DNA from: CAZEAN01 sp964510225
Lineage (GTDB): Bacteria > Planctomycetota > Planctomycetia > Isosphaerales > Isosphaeraceae
Reading direction: 5' to 3'
DNA length: 30,546 nucleotides
Assembly (NCBI GenBank): GCA_964510225.1
Contig: CAZEAN010000071.1
Span: 1 to 30,546 of the forward strand
The notes under the pieces: model-generated
The model's input: the letters and a program-made list of their open reading frames with translations, nothing else
What the model was told of the DNA's origin: nothing
Database searches by the model: none
Made by a program: the position numbers and the translations under genes
Part shown: piece by piece, positions 1 through 8,064 of the stretch
Layout: the number at the start of each line of letters is the position of its first letter
Position numbering within the stretch: position 1 is the stretch's first letter

Positions 1-366
1 AAAAAGTACGCCACCCGCCTCGTTCTTCGACTCAAGCTCCGCGAGTCGACGTTCGGCATCAATAACCATCGTCCGAAACTTGAGGACGTAAAAGTGTCGA
101 CCCTGATGACCGAGTCGAAGCTGTTTAAAGAAAACTGGTCCTGGCGAAGTTAACCAGACGGCGAAGGCACAAACGACCATGATTGGTCCTGCGAGCAACA
201 AGCCAGTCACTGCACCGACCAGATCAATCACCCGTTTCAAGATGATGGCGGAAGTCTCGGGCGACTCAAGTGAACTCAAACTCACGTGGTTCTCTTGAAT
301 CGAAGCTACGCCGTGTTGCGTTCTCAGTCGTTCTGTGCGGGAGATAATGTGGCCGGTCGACGACAT
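1..366 (-). CDS. Bacterial sugar transferase, N-terminal part (runs off the window)
   Basis: Partial gene whose 3' end lies outside the window. The translation has the usual start of the bacterial sugar transferase family (PF02397, undecaprenyl-phosphate sugar phosphotransferases that begin exopolysaccharide or O-antigen synthesis): a basic stretch LKRVIDLVGAV, one hydrophobic helix (TGLLLAGPIMVVCAFAVWL), then SPGPVFFKQLRLG and FYVLKFRTMV. These match the family's 'GPvfFkQ..G' and 'lKFRtM' motifs at the membrane/cytoplasm boundary. I chose ATG at 366 because GAGG lies about 11 nt upstream and the frame is closed just above it. A GTG at 285 is the alternative and would remove 27 residues that do not look like the family. 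The catalytic C-terminal half is not visible, so the sugar cannot be inferred. Confidence 0.85.
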   Translation of the reverse strand, partial: MSSTGHIISRTERLRTQHGVASIQENHVSLSSLESPETSAIILKRVIDLVGAVTGLLLAGPIMVVCAFAVWLTSPGPVFFKQLRLGHQGRHFYVLKFRTMVIDAERRLAELESKNEAGGVLF

Positions 367-633
367 CGTCGGATCTACCTCGGTGCTTGTCAGGAAATCT
401 ATTGGGAGAGATCGCCAAGGGCGAGTGCCCTAGTCCTAAGCGATCCTCTGTCACCGAGATGACGATCATAAGCAATCGATGTGACAAGCTACCGTTGTTT
501 CCCTCCCCTCGATCGTGAGGTGATGCGTTGAATCATCATCGGACACTCTGAAAGTTGGCTTTTCGTCAACACTGGCTCCTGAAATTGCTTGACAATCTCA
601 GCCTTAGGCTTACCAATGCCTGAGTATCTTGGC

Positions 634-876
634 TTACAGCGGGTTGAGCCCCTGCTGGACCTCGGGTTGACTTACCCTGATCTCCCCGACACGCTTGGCG
701 ATATCGAGGCGAAGGCAGAGGCCATGGTCGATTTCCACAAAGTACCACTCACGACAGTAAGAGCAACATCCGATCAGCCGCTCGGGAGTCTCCGGGTTCG
801 GTTGGGTAAGAATTAATTCGCGACGACAGTCTGGACACGAAGGGAGTACACATCGACGTCTCTGTGATGTTATCAT
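634..876 (-). CDS. Small zinc-ribbon protein, 80 aa
   Basis: Short unrecognised protein with two CxxC knuckles: LPSCPDCRRE near residues 11-20 and GCCSYCREWY about 20 residues later. The spacing suits a single zinc ribbon, and the residues between the knuckles (PETPERLIG) suit a turn. The start is well supported: GGGAGATCAGG precedes ATG at 876. The C-terminal third has no recognisable motif. Rubredoxin-like iron binding is possible but less likely, because the aromatic pattern of rubredoxin is absent. It stands alone, more than 330 bp from glgA. No partner or function is suggested by context. Confidence 0.6.
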   Translation of the reverse strand: MITSQRRRCVLPSCPDCRRELILTQPNPETPERLIGCCSYCREWYFVEIDHGLCLRLDIAKRVGEIRVSQPEVQQGLNPL

Positions 877-1213
877 CCTGATCTCCCGAACTTCATCGAG
901 ATCGGTTGATTTGAGCGGATACCAATCCGACTCTATGGAGCTTTGTCAATATAGCTTTGATCTCCCTCTAACATCGTCGTGGGAAGATCGTTGGATTATC
1001 AGGCAATAAGCATGCCATGATCAAAGAGTCGTATCAAAATTTGGCTGAGGAGAAGTGAAGATTAAGTTCAATGAACGCTGATCCTTAACAGGGGGTTTCC
1101 CCATGAAGTCAGATAGAACGGTTTGGTCCCCGCACTTGGCCAGAGGATCACCAACCCGGTTCAAGATTGACCGCTGACTGTTCCCTTCTCCTTGCCGCCG
1201 ACCACAGATGAGT
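877..1213. other. Intergenic region with no gene seen
   Basis: This 337-bp stretch lies between the zinc-ribbon gene and the 3' end of glgA. Reading frames here are short or antisense, and none has a protein-like composition or a ribosome binding site. I see no strong hairpin followed by a T-run that would end glgA transcription. It presumably holds the promoter of the zinc-ribbon gene. Confidence 0.5.
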
Positions 1214-2713
1214 TCATGAGGAGAGAGGGATTCCCGACCGGGATCGTCGGTGGACGATCGACCCGTAGAGTTCAGCATAAGTTCGTGCACTTCGATGCCA
1301 GGCCCAATCGGCCATCATCCCGGTCCGGATCAGCTTCGCACGCGTTTCCCAATCGGTCCAAACAGCTAACGCTCGCTTGATTGCCTTAAGGAATGCTTCA
1401 CCGGATGGCTCGCGGAACGCGAAGCCATTCGCAGTCCCAGCGCGAAGGGTAGCTGGATTGGCATCAACCACTGTATCAGCGAGCCCACCGGTTGCTCGGA
1501 CAATAGGGATTGTGCCGTAGGCGAGGCTGTAGAGTTGGTTAAGGCCGCAGGGTTCGTAGCGGCTCGGCATCAAGAAGAAATCAGCACCTGCCTCGATCTG
1601 ATGTGCGAGGGCGTTGGAAAACTCGATCTTCACCCGAACGCGGTCCGGATGTCGATGCTCGAGCGCTCGAAGACCTTCAGCGAGTTTCAGGTCGCCGGCT
1701 CCGAGAATCACTAGCTGAACATCTTCGTGAAGGAGTTCGTCGCCGATTTCAACAAAGAGATCCCAGCCTTTCTGAGGATCGAGCCGACCGACCGACGCGA
1801 GGAGGGGGACATCGGGCCGACTTGGTAAACCGAGCAGACATTGGAGTTCGGACTTACAGGAGGCCTTCCCGGGCTGCCACGACGAAACATCAAATTGTGT
1901 GGGAATATACGGATCGATCTTGGGATTCCACGCGACCGTGTCGATTCCGTTGACGATCCCCGCGAGGAAATCCGATCGCTCTCGGAGAATCGCATCGAGA
2001 CCACGCCCGTATTCCTTGGTCTGGATCTCAAGCGCATACGTAGGGCTCACGGTACTCAACGCATCGGCATCGATAAGTCCGGCTTTGAGAAAGTTGATTC
2101 TCCCTAGATATTCCAGTCGTCCAGGATGAAAAAGGGACTTCTCTAATCCCGTCGAGTGAAGCTTACGCGGATCGAATGAGCCTTGGTAGGCGATATTATG
2201 GATGGAGAGTAGACTTGGCGTTGATTGGAGGGGCGAGTTTGGTCGGAGTGCTTCCAGTTCGCGTAAGTAAGTTGGAATGAGGGCGGTCTGCCAATCGTTG
2301 CAGTGGATCAAGTCGAGTTTGAGGTGAAGCTGCCGGACTATTTCTAAGGCGGCCCGCTGGTAGAATGCAAACCGTTCACAATTGTCGGGATAGTCGCCTT
2401 GTTGATCTCCATATAGCCCGTCGCGATCGTAGAATTCGGGTTGATCGATTAGAAAGACTTCGACCCTACTGTCGGGTAGTTTGGTTGCTAATACCCGGGC
2501 CTTAATCAACTTGGGACCCATGGGGATCTCAAGACCGATTCCTGTATCAGTGATCTGAGCTGCAGATCTCCAGACATCTCGGTAGGCGGGAAGAATGATC
2601 GTGAGATCGTGTCCGAGCTTGCTCAAAGCAGCAGGCAATGCGGCGGCCACATCGGCGAGACCACCGGTCTTGGCAAACGGCACCACCTCGGAAGAAAGGA
2701 AAAGGATCTTCAT
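1214..2713 (-). CDS. glgA: Glycogen (starch) synthase GlgA, GT5 family
   Basis: Transfers glucose from ADP-glucose (or UDP-glucose) to the non-reducing end of an alpha-1,4-glucan; cytoplasmic. The N-terminus has ILFLSSEVVPFAKTGGLADV, holding the KTGGL nucleotide-sugar-binding motif of GT5 synthases. The GT-B C-terminal domain shows SVGRLDPQKGWDL, the RYEPCGLNQLYSLAYGT segment with the catalytic/phosphate-binding glutamate, and VRATGGLADTV. At about 499 aa it is close to the usual length (about 480). ATG at 2713 is preferred over an adjacent in-frame TTG at 2716. No strong Shine-Dalgarno is seen. No other glycogen gene lies nearby, so it is not in a visible glg operon. Confidence 0.95.
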   Translation of the reverse strand: MKILFLSSEVVPFAKTGGLADVAAALPAALSKLGHDLTIILPAYRDVWRSAAQITDTGIGLEIPMGPKLIKARVLATKLPDSRVEVFLIDQPEFYDRDGLYGDQQGDYPDNCERFAFYQRAALEIVRQLHLKLDLIHCNDWQTALIPTYLRELEALRPNSPLQSTPSLLSIHNIAYQGSFDPRKLHSTGLEKSLFHPGRLEYLGRINFLKAGLIDADALSTVSPTYALEIQTKEYGRGLDAILRERSDFLAGIVNGIDTVAWNPKIDPYIPTQFDVSSWQPGKASCKSELQCLLGLPSRPDVPLLASVGRLDPQKGWDLFVEIGDELLHEDVQLVILGAGDLKLAEGLRALEHRHPDRVRVKIEFSNALAHQIEAGADFFLMPSRYEPCGLNQLYSLAYGTIPIVRATGGLADTVVDANPATLRAGTANGFAFREPSGEAFLKAIKRALAVWTDWETRAKLIRTGMMADWAWHRSARTYAELYGSIVHRRSRSGIPLSS

Positions 2714-2853
2714 CAAACTACAGGGAATCGAGCTTCCGAGGGATTAGCTTGTCACTGTTAAAGGAATTCTGAAACAAGTTAACCGAAGTTTATCCCTGGC
2801 ACAACGAAAGTGATTGAGCATTCAGATCCCTGAAACGGATCGAAGTTAGAGTC

Positions 2854-5054
2854 TCAGGGTCTTGAGCCCCTTACAAATGGTAAATCTGACGGCCACTCAG
2901 GCAACGTACTGAGACGGTCATTCAGCTCTTCCTTGGTTCGCTCAGAAGGTTCACTGCCTGTTCGATTCGGAGCCTCGTGAGTGCCGGAGTCCTTGGAAGG
3001 AAGATTACCCTCCGATTCTTCCTTCGGAAGGGAATTCTGCGGATCACTCTAGGAAACAAACGGAGTGTCAGGTCCCAGCGGTCTGACTGAGCACTGTAAG
3101 CATAGATCCGATGATTTAGGAAAGAGACCTCGAAGGTTTCAGCAACCACTGGGGACACGTCGCCGGAGTAAGGTTGGTCTAACTTCTGTGGATTCCAGCG
3201 ACCCTCCTTGGCGGACATCGCCGCCAACGTAGTCACGCGATTGCCAGTCACTCCGAGGGCGAGGACTTGCTCATTAAGGAAAGGGTTCAAGACGTTTTCG
3301 GTTGACTGATAGATTTGCCACTCGGTGTTCCGGAGTTCGTCAGGTTCGCTTGGGGTCGATCGGGTCTGCTTTGAGATTGCCCAGATAGTTGCTTTATCCG
3401 GGGATTGAACGACTGCAAATCCTAAATTGTCCATACCTTGGACCGTCTCACCCGTCAGGTCGTATCGATCGGGGTCATCAGTCGCTTTTCGAGGTGATTC
3501 GTTTTCGACCAGGTTGGAGCGTTATTGAGTATCTTCCTGCTCGAAGGCTGTTCGGTATCCGCTTGGTGTCCCCGCGGGGTCAGGAGGGCGAACGACGCGA
3601 TCACCGAGCTGGGGAACAAGCTGTTGGTAAAGAGTGACGAGACTAGTTCCTGAAGTCCTCGTCGCTACCTCATCGACCTTCAACCGTCCGACGATCCGCG
3701 ACGCCGCTACCTCATCCCGGATAATAAAGAGCGACTGCCCGGAGACGAGCCCCTCATCGGCTCCAACGTCGATCTGGACAGTCAGTGATTCCGCATCGAG
3801 CTCTGACGCGCTGCTTTTACGAGCAAGTCCAATGATTTCGCCCTCGACTTCAGCAGAAGCCACGGCCCAGCCGATCGCGGATTGGACCTCGGAATGCTAG
3901 AAGTCTCCGACCCGCTGACAGTCAAGGAAGGCGCGTAGGTTGGCGAGCTGCTCCGCTGCCAGTAGTGTCGGTCCGACTTCTGTCTGATCATTCTGTGGAG
4001 TCCTTTCACCTCCAGAGTCTTCCGATGAGTTCGTTGATTGCCTTTGGTTCCGAGGAGAGGGGTCCGTTTGAGGTCTTGATTGAACCGGACTTGGTACTGG
4101 GCGCGAATCGGGAATACCTCCGAGGGGATTGATGGTTCGACTCGCCTGTGTTGCATGCTCAGATTCATCCGAGTGCGTCACTGCGAAACAGAGACCAGAT
4201 TAGAGTGTGAGACCGGCGATCACGACGGTCCCCAGGGTGATCTTGGTCATCAGTGATTTCCTCATCGTCGCTGCCGCGAGTTCAAGGGCCTTAGTTGAAG
4301 CAGTACCGGTAGCCTCGAGAGTCTGAGGTCGGACGTACCCCAGTTGAATTCCGAGTTGCACTGTCTTCTTGAGGAGCCTGAACTTTAACGCTGCGGTTGG
4401 TCGGCTGGAGGTGAAGACTCCGAACAAGGCTCCACTCGACGCTGGCGCTAGCCCTCGACGGATGAATCGATTTCGGAGTAATCGGCGGGCACGGGCAAGT
4501 CGGCTGCGGAGGGTTCCGGCGGGGCATTCGAGTCGCTCTGACGCCTCCCGGTGGGTCTTCCCTTCCAGGTAGCAGTGAACGACCACCTTGCGGAGTGGAT
4601 CGGGGAGCTTCGCGACAGCAGCATCGACTTCTGCTTGAAGATCAGTGGCGTCTAGGTCGACATCCGATGTCGCCAACCCATCAAGCTCGGTTGTCCGTTG
4701 CTGTCGTTGCTGTCCTCGGATCACGGTCGATCGGGCGAGACGTGCCGTCTTCAGCGCAACTCCGTAAATCCAATTTCCAACCAATCGTCGGTGACGAATG
4801 GAAGCGGCCCGCCGAATGAAAACTAGAAAGGTCTCTTAAAACGCGTCCTCGACATCCGCTTGGTCGTCAAGATGACGCTGACAGACCGACAGAACCATCG
4901 GCCCGAACCGAGTAACGATGGCTTCGAAAGCAGCCTCATCACCGTTGTCGACATAGCGTTCGAGCAAGTCCTCCTCGCTCAGTCCTCCGACTTTACCCCG
5001 AGCATAGAGACGCTCGAATTGCCGGAGAACGGCACCATCAGTCCCAATCGACAT
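2854..5054 (-). pseudogene. Broken ECF sigma factor with membrane-anchored C-terminal extension
   Basis: Five consecutive ORF pieces lie in one frame. Region 2 (MSIGTDGAVLRQFERLYARG ... GDEAAFEAIVTRFGPMVLSV) runs to DVEDAF and a TAA at 4836-4838, exactly where the family has Q (DAFQATFLVL). The frame continues ETFLVFIRRAASIR, then region 4 (LPDPLRKVVVHCYLEGKTHREASERL, GTLRSRLARARRLL). A membrane helix (ITLGTVVIAGLTL-stop-SGLCFAV) is cut by TAA at 4200. A Pro/Gln-rich linker ends at TAG 3897. An extracytoplasmic domain with repeated GxxDGxxxGQ-like turns ends at TAA 3522. A segment with two W-containing repeats (SAKEGRWNPQKL, SAQSDRWDL) follows. Near 3065-3080 the good frame shifts: the original frame turns into arginine-rich sequence, while the next frame gives a coherent acidic tail (SDPQNSLPKEESEG) interrupted by TAG at 3049 and ended by TGA at 2854. 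Nonsense mutation, decay or sequencing error are the likely causes; suppression is possible but not supported by other genes. Confidence 0.85.
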
Positions 5055-5319
5055 AGGGAACGACCCCCAAAGTCGCGTCAAGAAGACAATCTATCGCTGT
5101 ACTGTACTAAAACGACTCAGGCGATCTCGTTTTTCCAAACTGGCGGCCGGATTTCCAGAATAAGACCAAAAACAAGGCTCCCTAAGTACCACTACCCGCG
5201 CCCGCAATAAAGCATTGCGAGCCCGGGCAGGGAGTTAAAAGAAATAGAAATGAGATCGGGCGTTTCTCAATAGTAATGTCGTATTAACAGCGTTGCCCGA
5301 TGCGGCGATCTGGAACAGA

Positions 5320-5574
5320 TCAGTTACGTTCGGGCGACTGCTGGGACTCTGCAGCCACCAGCCGGTTGATGATGTCCAAGGCATCGTCGGCCCTTCGGGC
5401 GCTGGCATACTTTGCCAACGGTGCCGAGCAGGAGCCGTCCCCGTAAACACCGACGATGCGGAACAGACCTTCGGATTCGTCGACCTCAGCTTTGGTAAAC
5501 AATCCTGACCGAATCAAGGAGGCAAGATTGCGTTGCCAGAGCTGAATGTCGGAGAGAGTCTTCGTCGAAACCAT
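5320..5574 (-). CDS. Hypothetical protein, 84 aa
   Basis: Unrecognised small protein. Its middle and C-terminal parts look like real protein: SEGLFRIVGVYGDGSCS, then an amphipathic helix around ARRADDALDIINRLVAAES. No membrane segment or signal is present. ATG at 5574 has only a weak GGGG stretch about 14 nt upstream. It lies 265 bp upstream of the broken sigma factor on the same strand and could once have been linked to it, but nothing proves this. Overlapping frames on both strands make the call uncertain. Confidence 0.4.
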   Translation of the reverse strand: MVSTKTLSDIQLWQRNLASLIRSGLFTKAEVDESEGLFRIVGVYGDGSCSAPLAKYASARRADDALDIINRLVAAESQQSPERN

Positions 5575-5972
5575 TGCTGATTACCCCGACGGAAACGTGA
5601 AGGCCATCCTGGCCGGACTCGGCGTTGTCAAACGCCGCCTCTGAAGACTTAACGCAGAATTGCTAAGCTGCCTTGCGCCTCATAGGAAGTATAGTCATGG
5701 TTTGATGGTTCGAAAACCTGTTTTCAGAGTTACTCCAACACCAATCGTCGTAAATCAGAGTTCTGGAAGAACAAGAAACTTACTGCAAACTTAGAGCCAT
5801 TCTTAGATCATTCTTCAGAGTCCCGTTGAGACAATCCCCAGTAAGCTTCAATCTTGATTCGGACACCATCGTCAGAAGCCAGGTTCATCTGACCGCCTCG
5901 ATTGGGGCCTCAGGCCGCAAGTCATGAGTCTAGGGTCTTTTACAACTTCCTTCATCGTGCAAAGAGGACGCT
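5575..5972. other. Intergenic region with a small stem-loop
   Basis: About 400 bp without a convincing gene. It contains a 7-bp perfect hairpin, CGGCGTT-GTCA-AACGCCG, at 5620-5637 with no T-run after it. A 33-codon plus-strand frame starting MSERVFVETIADYPDG and ending just after the hairpin is protein-like but overlaps the 84-aa ORF and has no ribosome binding site, so it is not called. Confidence 0.4.
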
Positions 5973-6128
5973 TCAAACAGATTCGATCAGCCTCAAGGTG
6001 TCGCAAAGGCCAAGGTCTTGTACCCCAGAACTCAACATTTCAGGCACGGATTGAACAAAAAAATAATCTGGCGACCGAGTCTCACCTGCCTCGATGCCTG
6101 CAGAAAGAGCAGCCTCGCTACCGATCAT
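5973..6128 (-). CDS. Possible small ORF, 51 aa, downstream of the ROK gene
   Basis: Begins at ATG 6128, 12 nt past the ROK stop, with AGGA five nt before the start, and stays open for 51 codons to a TGA. It is in the same frame as the ROK gene beyond its TAA, so it could also be a lost C-terminal tail of that gene. Composition is ordinary (SEAALSAGIEAGETRSPDYF). No domain is recognised. Confidence 0.3.
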   Translation of the reverse strand: MIGSEAALSAGIEAGETRSPDYFFVQSVPEMLSSGVQDLGLCDTLRLIESV

Positions 6129-6140
6129 TGCGATCCTGGA

Positions 6141-7124
6141 TTAGTCTCTCATCCGCTCGTCGCGAGCTCTTGCAAGGGCACCCTGAACGACAACTTCGTC
6201 TCCGAGCCTGGCGGGAACAACATCGAAAGTCTGACGAAACGGCGGAAAGACCAGAGTTCCGAGTCGGGCACGGATCGGCTTAAACCATTGATTCTCACCG
6301 AGTTTCGAGACACCGCCACCAAGAATGATCCGACTTGGACCGATCAGACCCACAGCGGCGGCAAGCCCGATTGCGACGGCTTCCACTGCGTCATCTAAAA
6401 CGCTTTGCGCAATCTTGCTGCCTCTTGTGGCAGCTTGGGCAATTTCCTCTGTGTTTAAGTCAGCCGATCGGTGGAAAATTGGATCAGAAGGCAAGGAGTT
6501 ACCCTCGCCTCGTTCGCAATTCATGAGCGATTCGGCACGCCGCGTTATCGACCACCCGGAGCCCATTGATTCCACCGTTTCACCCCCGACGCCAAACTCA
6601 TCGGGGAGTTTGACCCAGTGGTGGCCGATCTCAGCGGCGCCGTGGCCCGCTCCGTGATCGATTTGACCCGATCGGATGACGCCCCCTCCGATTCCACTAC
6701 CGATTGTCAAGTAGAGGACAGGAGAATGGCCTGCTCCCGCACCGAATCGATACTCCGCAAGGGCAGCGATGTCGGCGTCGTTTTCGAGGGCGAAGAATCC
6801 GACACCAAGTTCCCGTTCAACCCACTCCGCGATCGGAAAATTGTCCCATCCTTCGATCTGATGTGACCTTTTGACAGCATTATGGCTGGGATCAATAGGG
6901 CCGCCGAAACCGATCCCGACTGCGCTGAGATCGTTTCGGCTGAGTCCAACCTCGCCTGTTATCTCATCCGTAAGTCGAAGGATCTGTTGCAAGATTCCGG
7001 TTGCGCCGGCATCACGATCAACGTTGGCTCGTCTTAGCGTTTGGATCAGGCCCAGTCCATTACCAAGACCGACCTGCAACTTTGTCCCGCCGATCTCGAT
7101 TCCAAGGCAGTCAGCGATGACCAT
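6141..7124 (-). CDS. ROK-family sugar kinase
   Basis: ROK proteins are cytoplasmic hexose or N-acetylhexosamine kinases (or, with a DNA-binding domain, repressors). At 327 aa with no N-terminal helix-turn-helix, this one fits a kinase. The phosphate-1 motif is GIEIGGTK near residue 8. The catalytic aspartate sits in ENDADIAALAE, the phosphate-2 loop is TIGSGIGGGVI, and the adenosine motif is IILGGGVSKL. The EIGHH histidine that normally begins the zinc motif is present, but the following CxCGxxGCxE cysteines are missing (EFGVGGETVESMGSG instead). The start lies 22 nt after the SIS gene stop, so the two genes are probably co-transcribed. The substrate cannot be set from sequence alone. Confidence 0.88.
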   Translation of the reverse strand: MVIADCLGIEIGGTKLQVGLGNGLGLIQTLRRANVDRDAGATGILQQILRLTDEITGEVGLSRNDLSAVGIGFGGPIDPSHNAVKRSHQIEGWDNFPIAEWVERELGVGFFALENDADIAALAEYRFGAGAGHSPVLYLTIGSGIGGGVIRSGQIDHGAGHGAAEIGHHWVKLPDEFGVGGETVESMGSGWSITRRAESLMNCERGEGNSLPSDPIFHRSADLNTEEIAQAATRGSKIAQSVLDDAVEAVAIGLAAAVGLIGPSRIILGGGVSKLGENQWFKPIRARLGTLVFPPFRQTFDVVPARLGDEVVVQGALARARDERMRD

Positions 7125-7146
7125 CGACTCTGGTGTTCCAGATTGG

Positions 7147-7836
7147 TCAGTTCGTCCCGTTAGCCTCGACCAGCCGAGCTTGCTGTTGGGGCGTCTGAGG
7201 TTCTGAGATTCTTCGGTAGAGGTCTCCGATCAACCAGTGAAACCCAACGAGGTGAAGTGATTCTGAAGTCCCCATGTCATCGACAGGACAGTGGAATCGA
7301 TAATGGGTGACCTTCTTTAGGGTGCCGCCACCGAATCCCGTGATCCCTACCGTCGTCAACCCCTGTTCGTTGGCCCATTCAACTGCTCTGAGGATGTTCG
7401 GACTATTACCCGATCCAGAGATCGCCAACAAAAGATCACCGGGAGAGGCGTATTGCTTGAGCTGCTCGACGAAGACTCGATCGTAACCTTCGTCGTTGGC
7501 CCATGCCATGATCCCCGCCGTGTTGTCGGTCAGACTGAGTACCTTGAGCCGCTTCTGCGACTCGAAATCGCGGAGTGTGCACTTATTGAGGTCTTCACAA
7601 AGATGCGAAGCATTTGCTGCCGAGCCTCCGTTGCCGATTACAAAGACAAAGCGATCGGCGTGGTAGGCTTGCTCAATTAATTCTGCAACTTGTTCGAGTT
7701 CCGCCGGATCGAGCCGCTTGAGTTCTGCTCCAACTCGTTCCAGATAGTCTCGCGCTCCGAGTTTTGCCCCCAGCATCGCTTTGAGCCTCCCTGTTTTTGA
7801 ATCCGATTTCTGGTCAACCCACTGAGTCTCTACCAT
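7147..7836 (-). CDS. SIS-domain protein, GmhA-like phosphosugar isomerase
   Basis: A single SIS domain of the sedoheptulose-7-phosphate isomerase (GmhA/DiaA) type. Visible motifs are FVIGNGGSAANASHLCEDL (sugar-phosphate-binding loop) and LLAISGSGNSPNILRAVEWA (second SIS loop), followed by TTVGITGFGGG and a late SESLHLVGFHWLIGDL helix that resembles the GmhA C-terminal helix with its histidine. It is 229 aa, slightly longer than GmhA (about 190), owing to an N-terminal extension. First gene of a pair with the ROK kinase 22 nt downstream. Together they suggest isomerisation and phosphorylation of a sugar, perhaps for heptose or amino-sugar synthesis. Without hldE/gmhB nearby the GmhA role is a guess. 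Confidence 0.8.
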   Translation of the reverse strand: MVETQWVDQKSDSKTGRLKAMLGAKLGARDYLERVGAELKRLDPAELEQVAELIEQAYHADRFVFVIGNGGSAANASHLCEDLNKCTLRDFESQKRLKVLSLTDNTAGIMAWANDEGYDRVFVEQLKQYASPGDLLLAISGSGNSPNILRAVEWANEQGLTTVGITGFGGGTLKKVTHYRFHCPVDDMGTSESLHLVGFHWLIGDLYRRISEPQTPQQQARLVEANGTN

Positions 7837-8064
7837 TTAACTCAACGGCAGCGTATCTCCTACTGATCTTAGCGCCAAGCACGGCTTCGTGTTCGCGATA
7901 CTCGTTCCATCAAGTGCGAGTTTCGATTTGACGAAGGATGAATCATCTTCGTCGGATGGTCTACCAGTGTTTCAGAATGAGATTAAAGACTACAACTACG
8001 TCGTCGGGCGTCTCAGATTCCGACGTTCGGACAATCGGATTTCTAAAAAGTCGGTAGAGTTAAA

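Noticed and set aside
2854..5054. A changed genetic code (TAA/TAG read as Gln, as in some ciliates and phages)
   Set aside because: ROK, endonuclease III, both Gfo/Idh/MocA genes, NikR, the sulfatase, the FAD oxidoreductase and the channel gene end at TAA or TAG at the expected family C-termini, so the codons act as stops here. Kept only as a local possibility.
5200..5228. CGCAAT/ATTGCG hairpin with a nearby GCCCGGGC palindrome as a terminator
   Set aside because: Only six pairs with a mismatch above, and no gene end adjacent to it in a useful orientation.
5536..5644. 33-codon plus-strand frame MSERVFVETIADYPDG ending at the CGGCGTT hairpin
   Set aside because: Too short, no ribosome binding site, and overlaps the start of the minus-strand 84-aa ORF.
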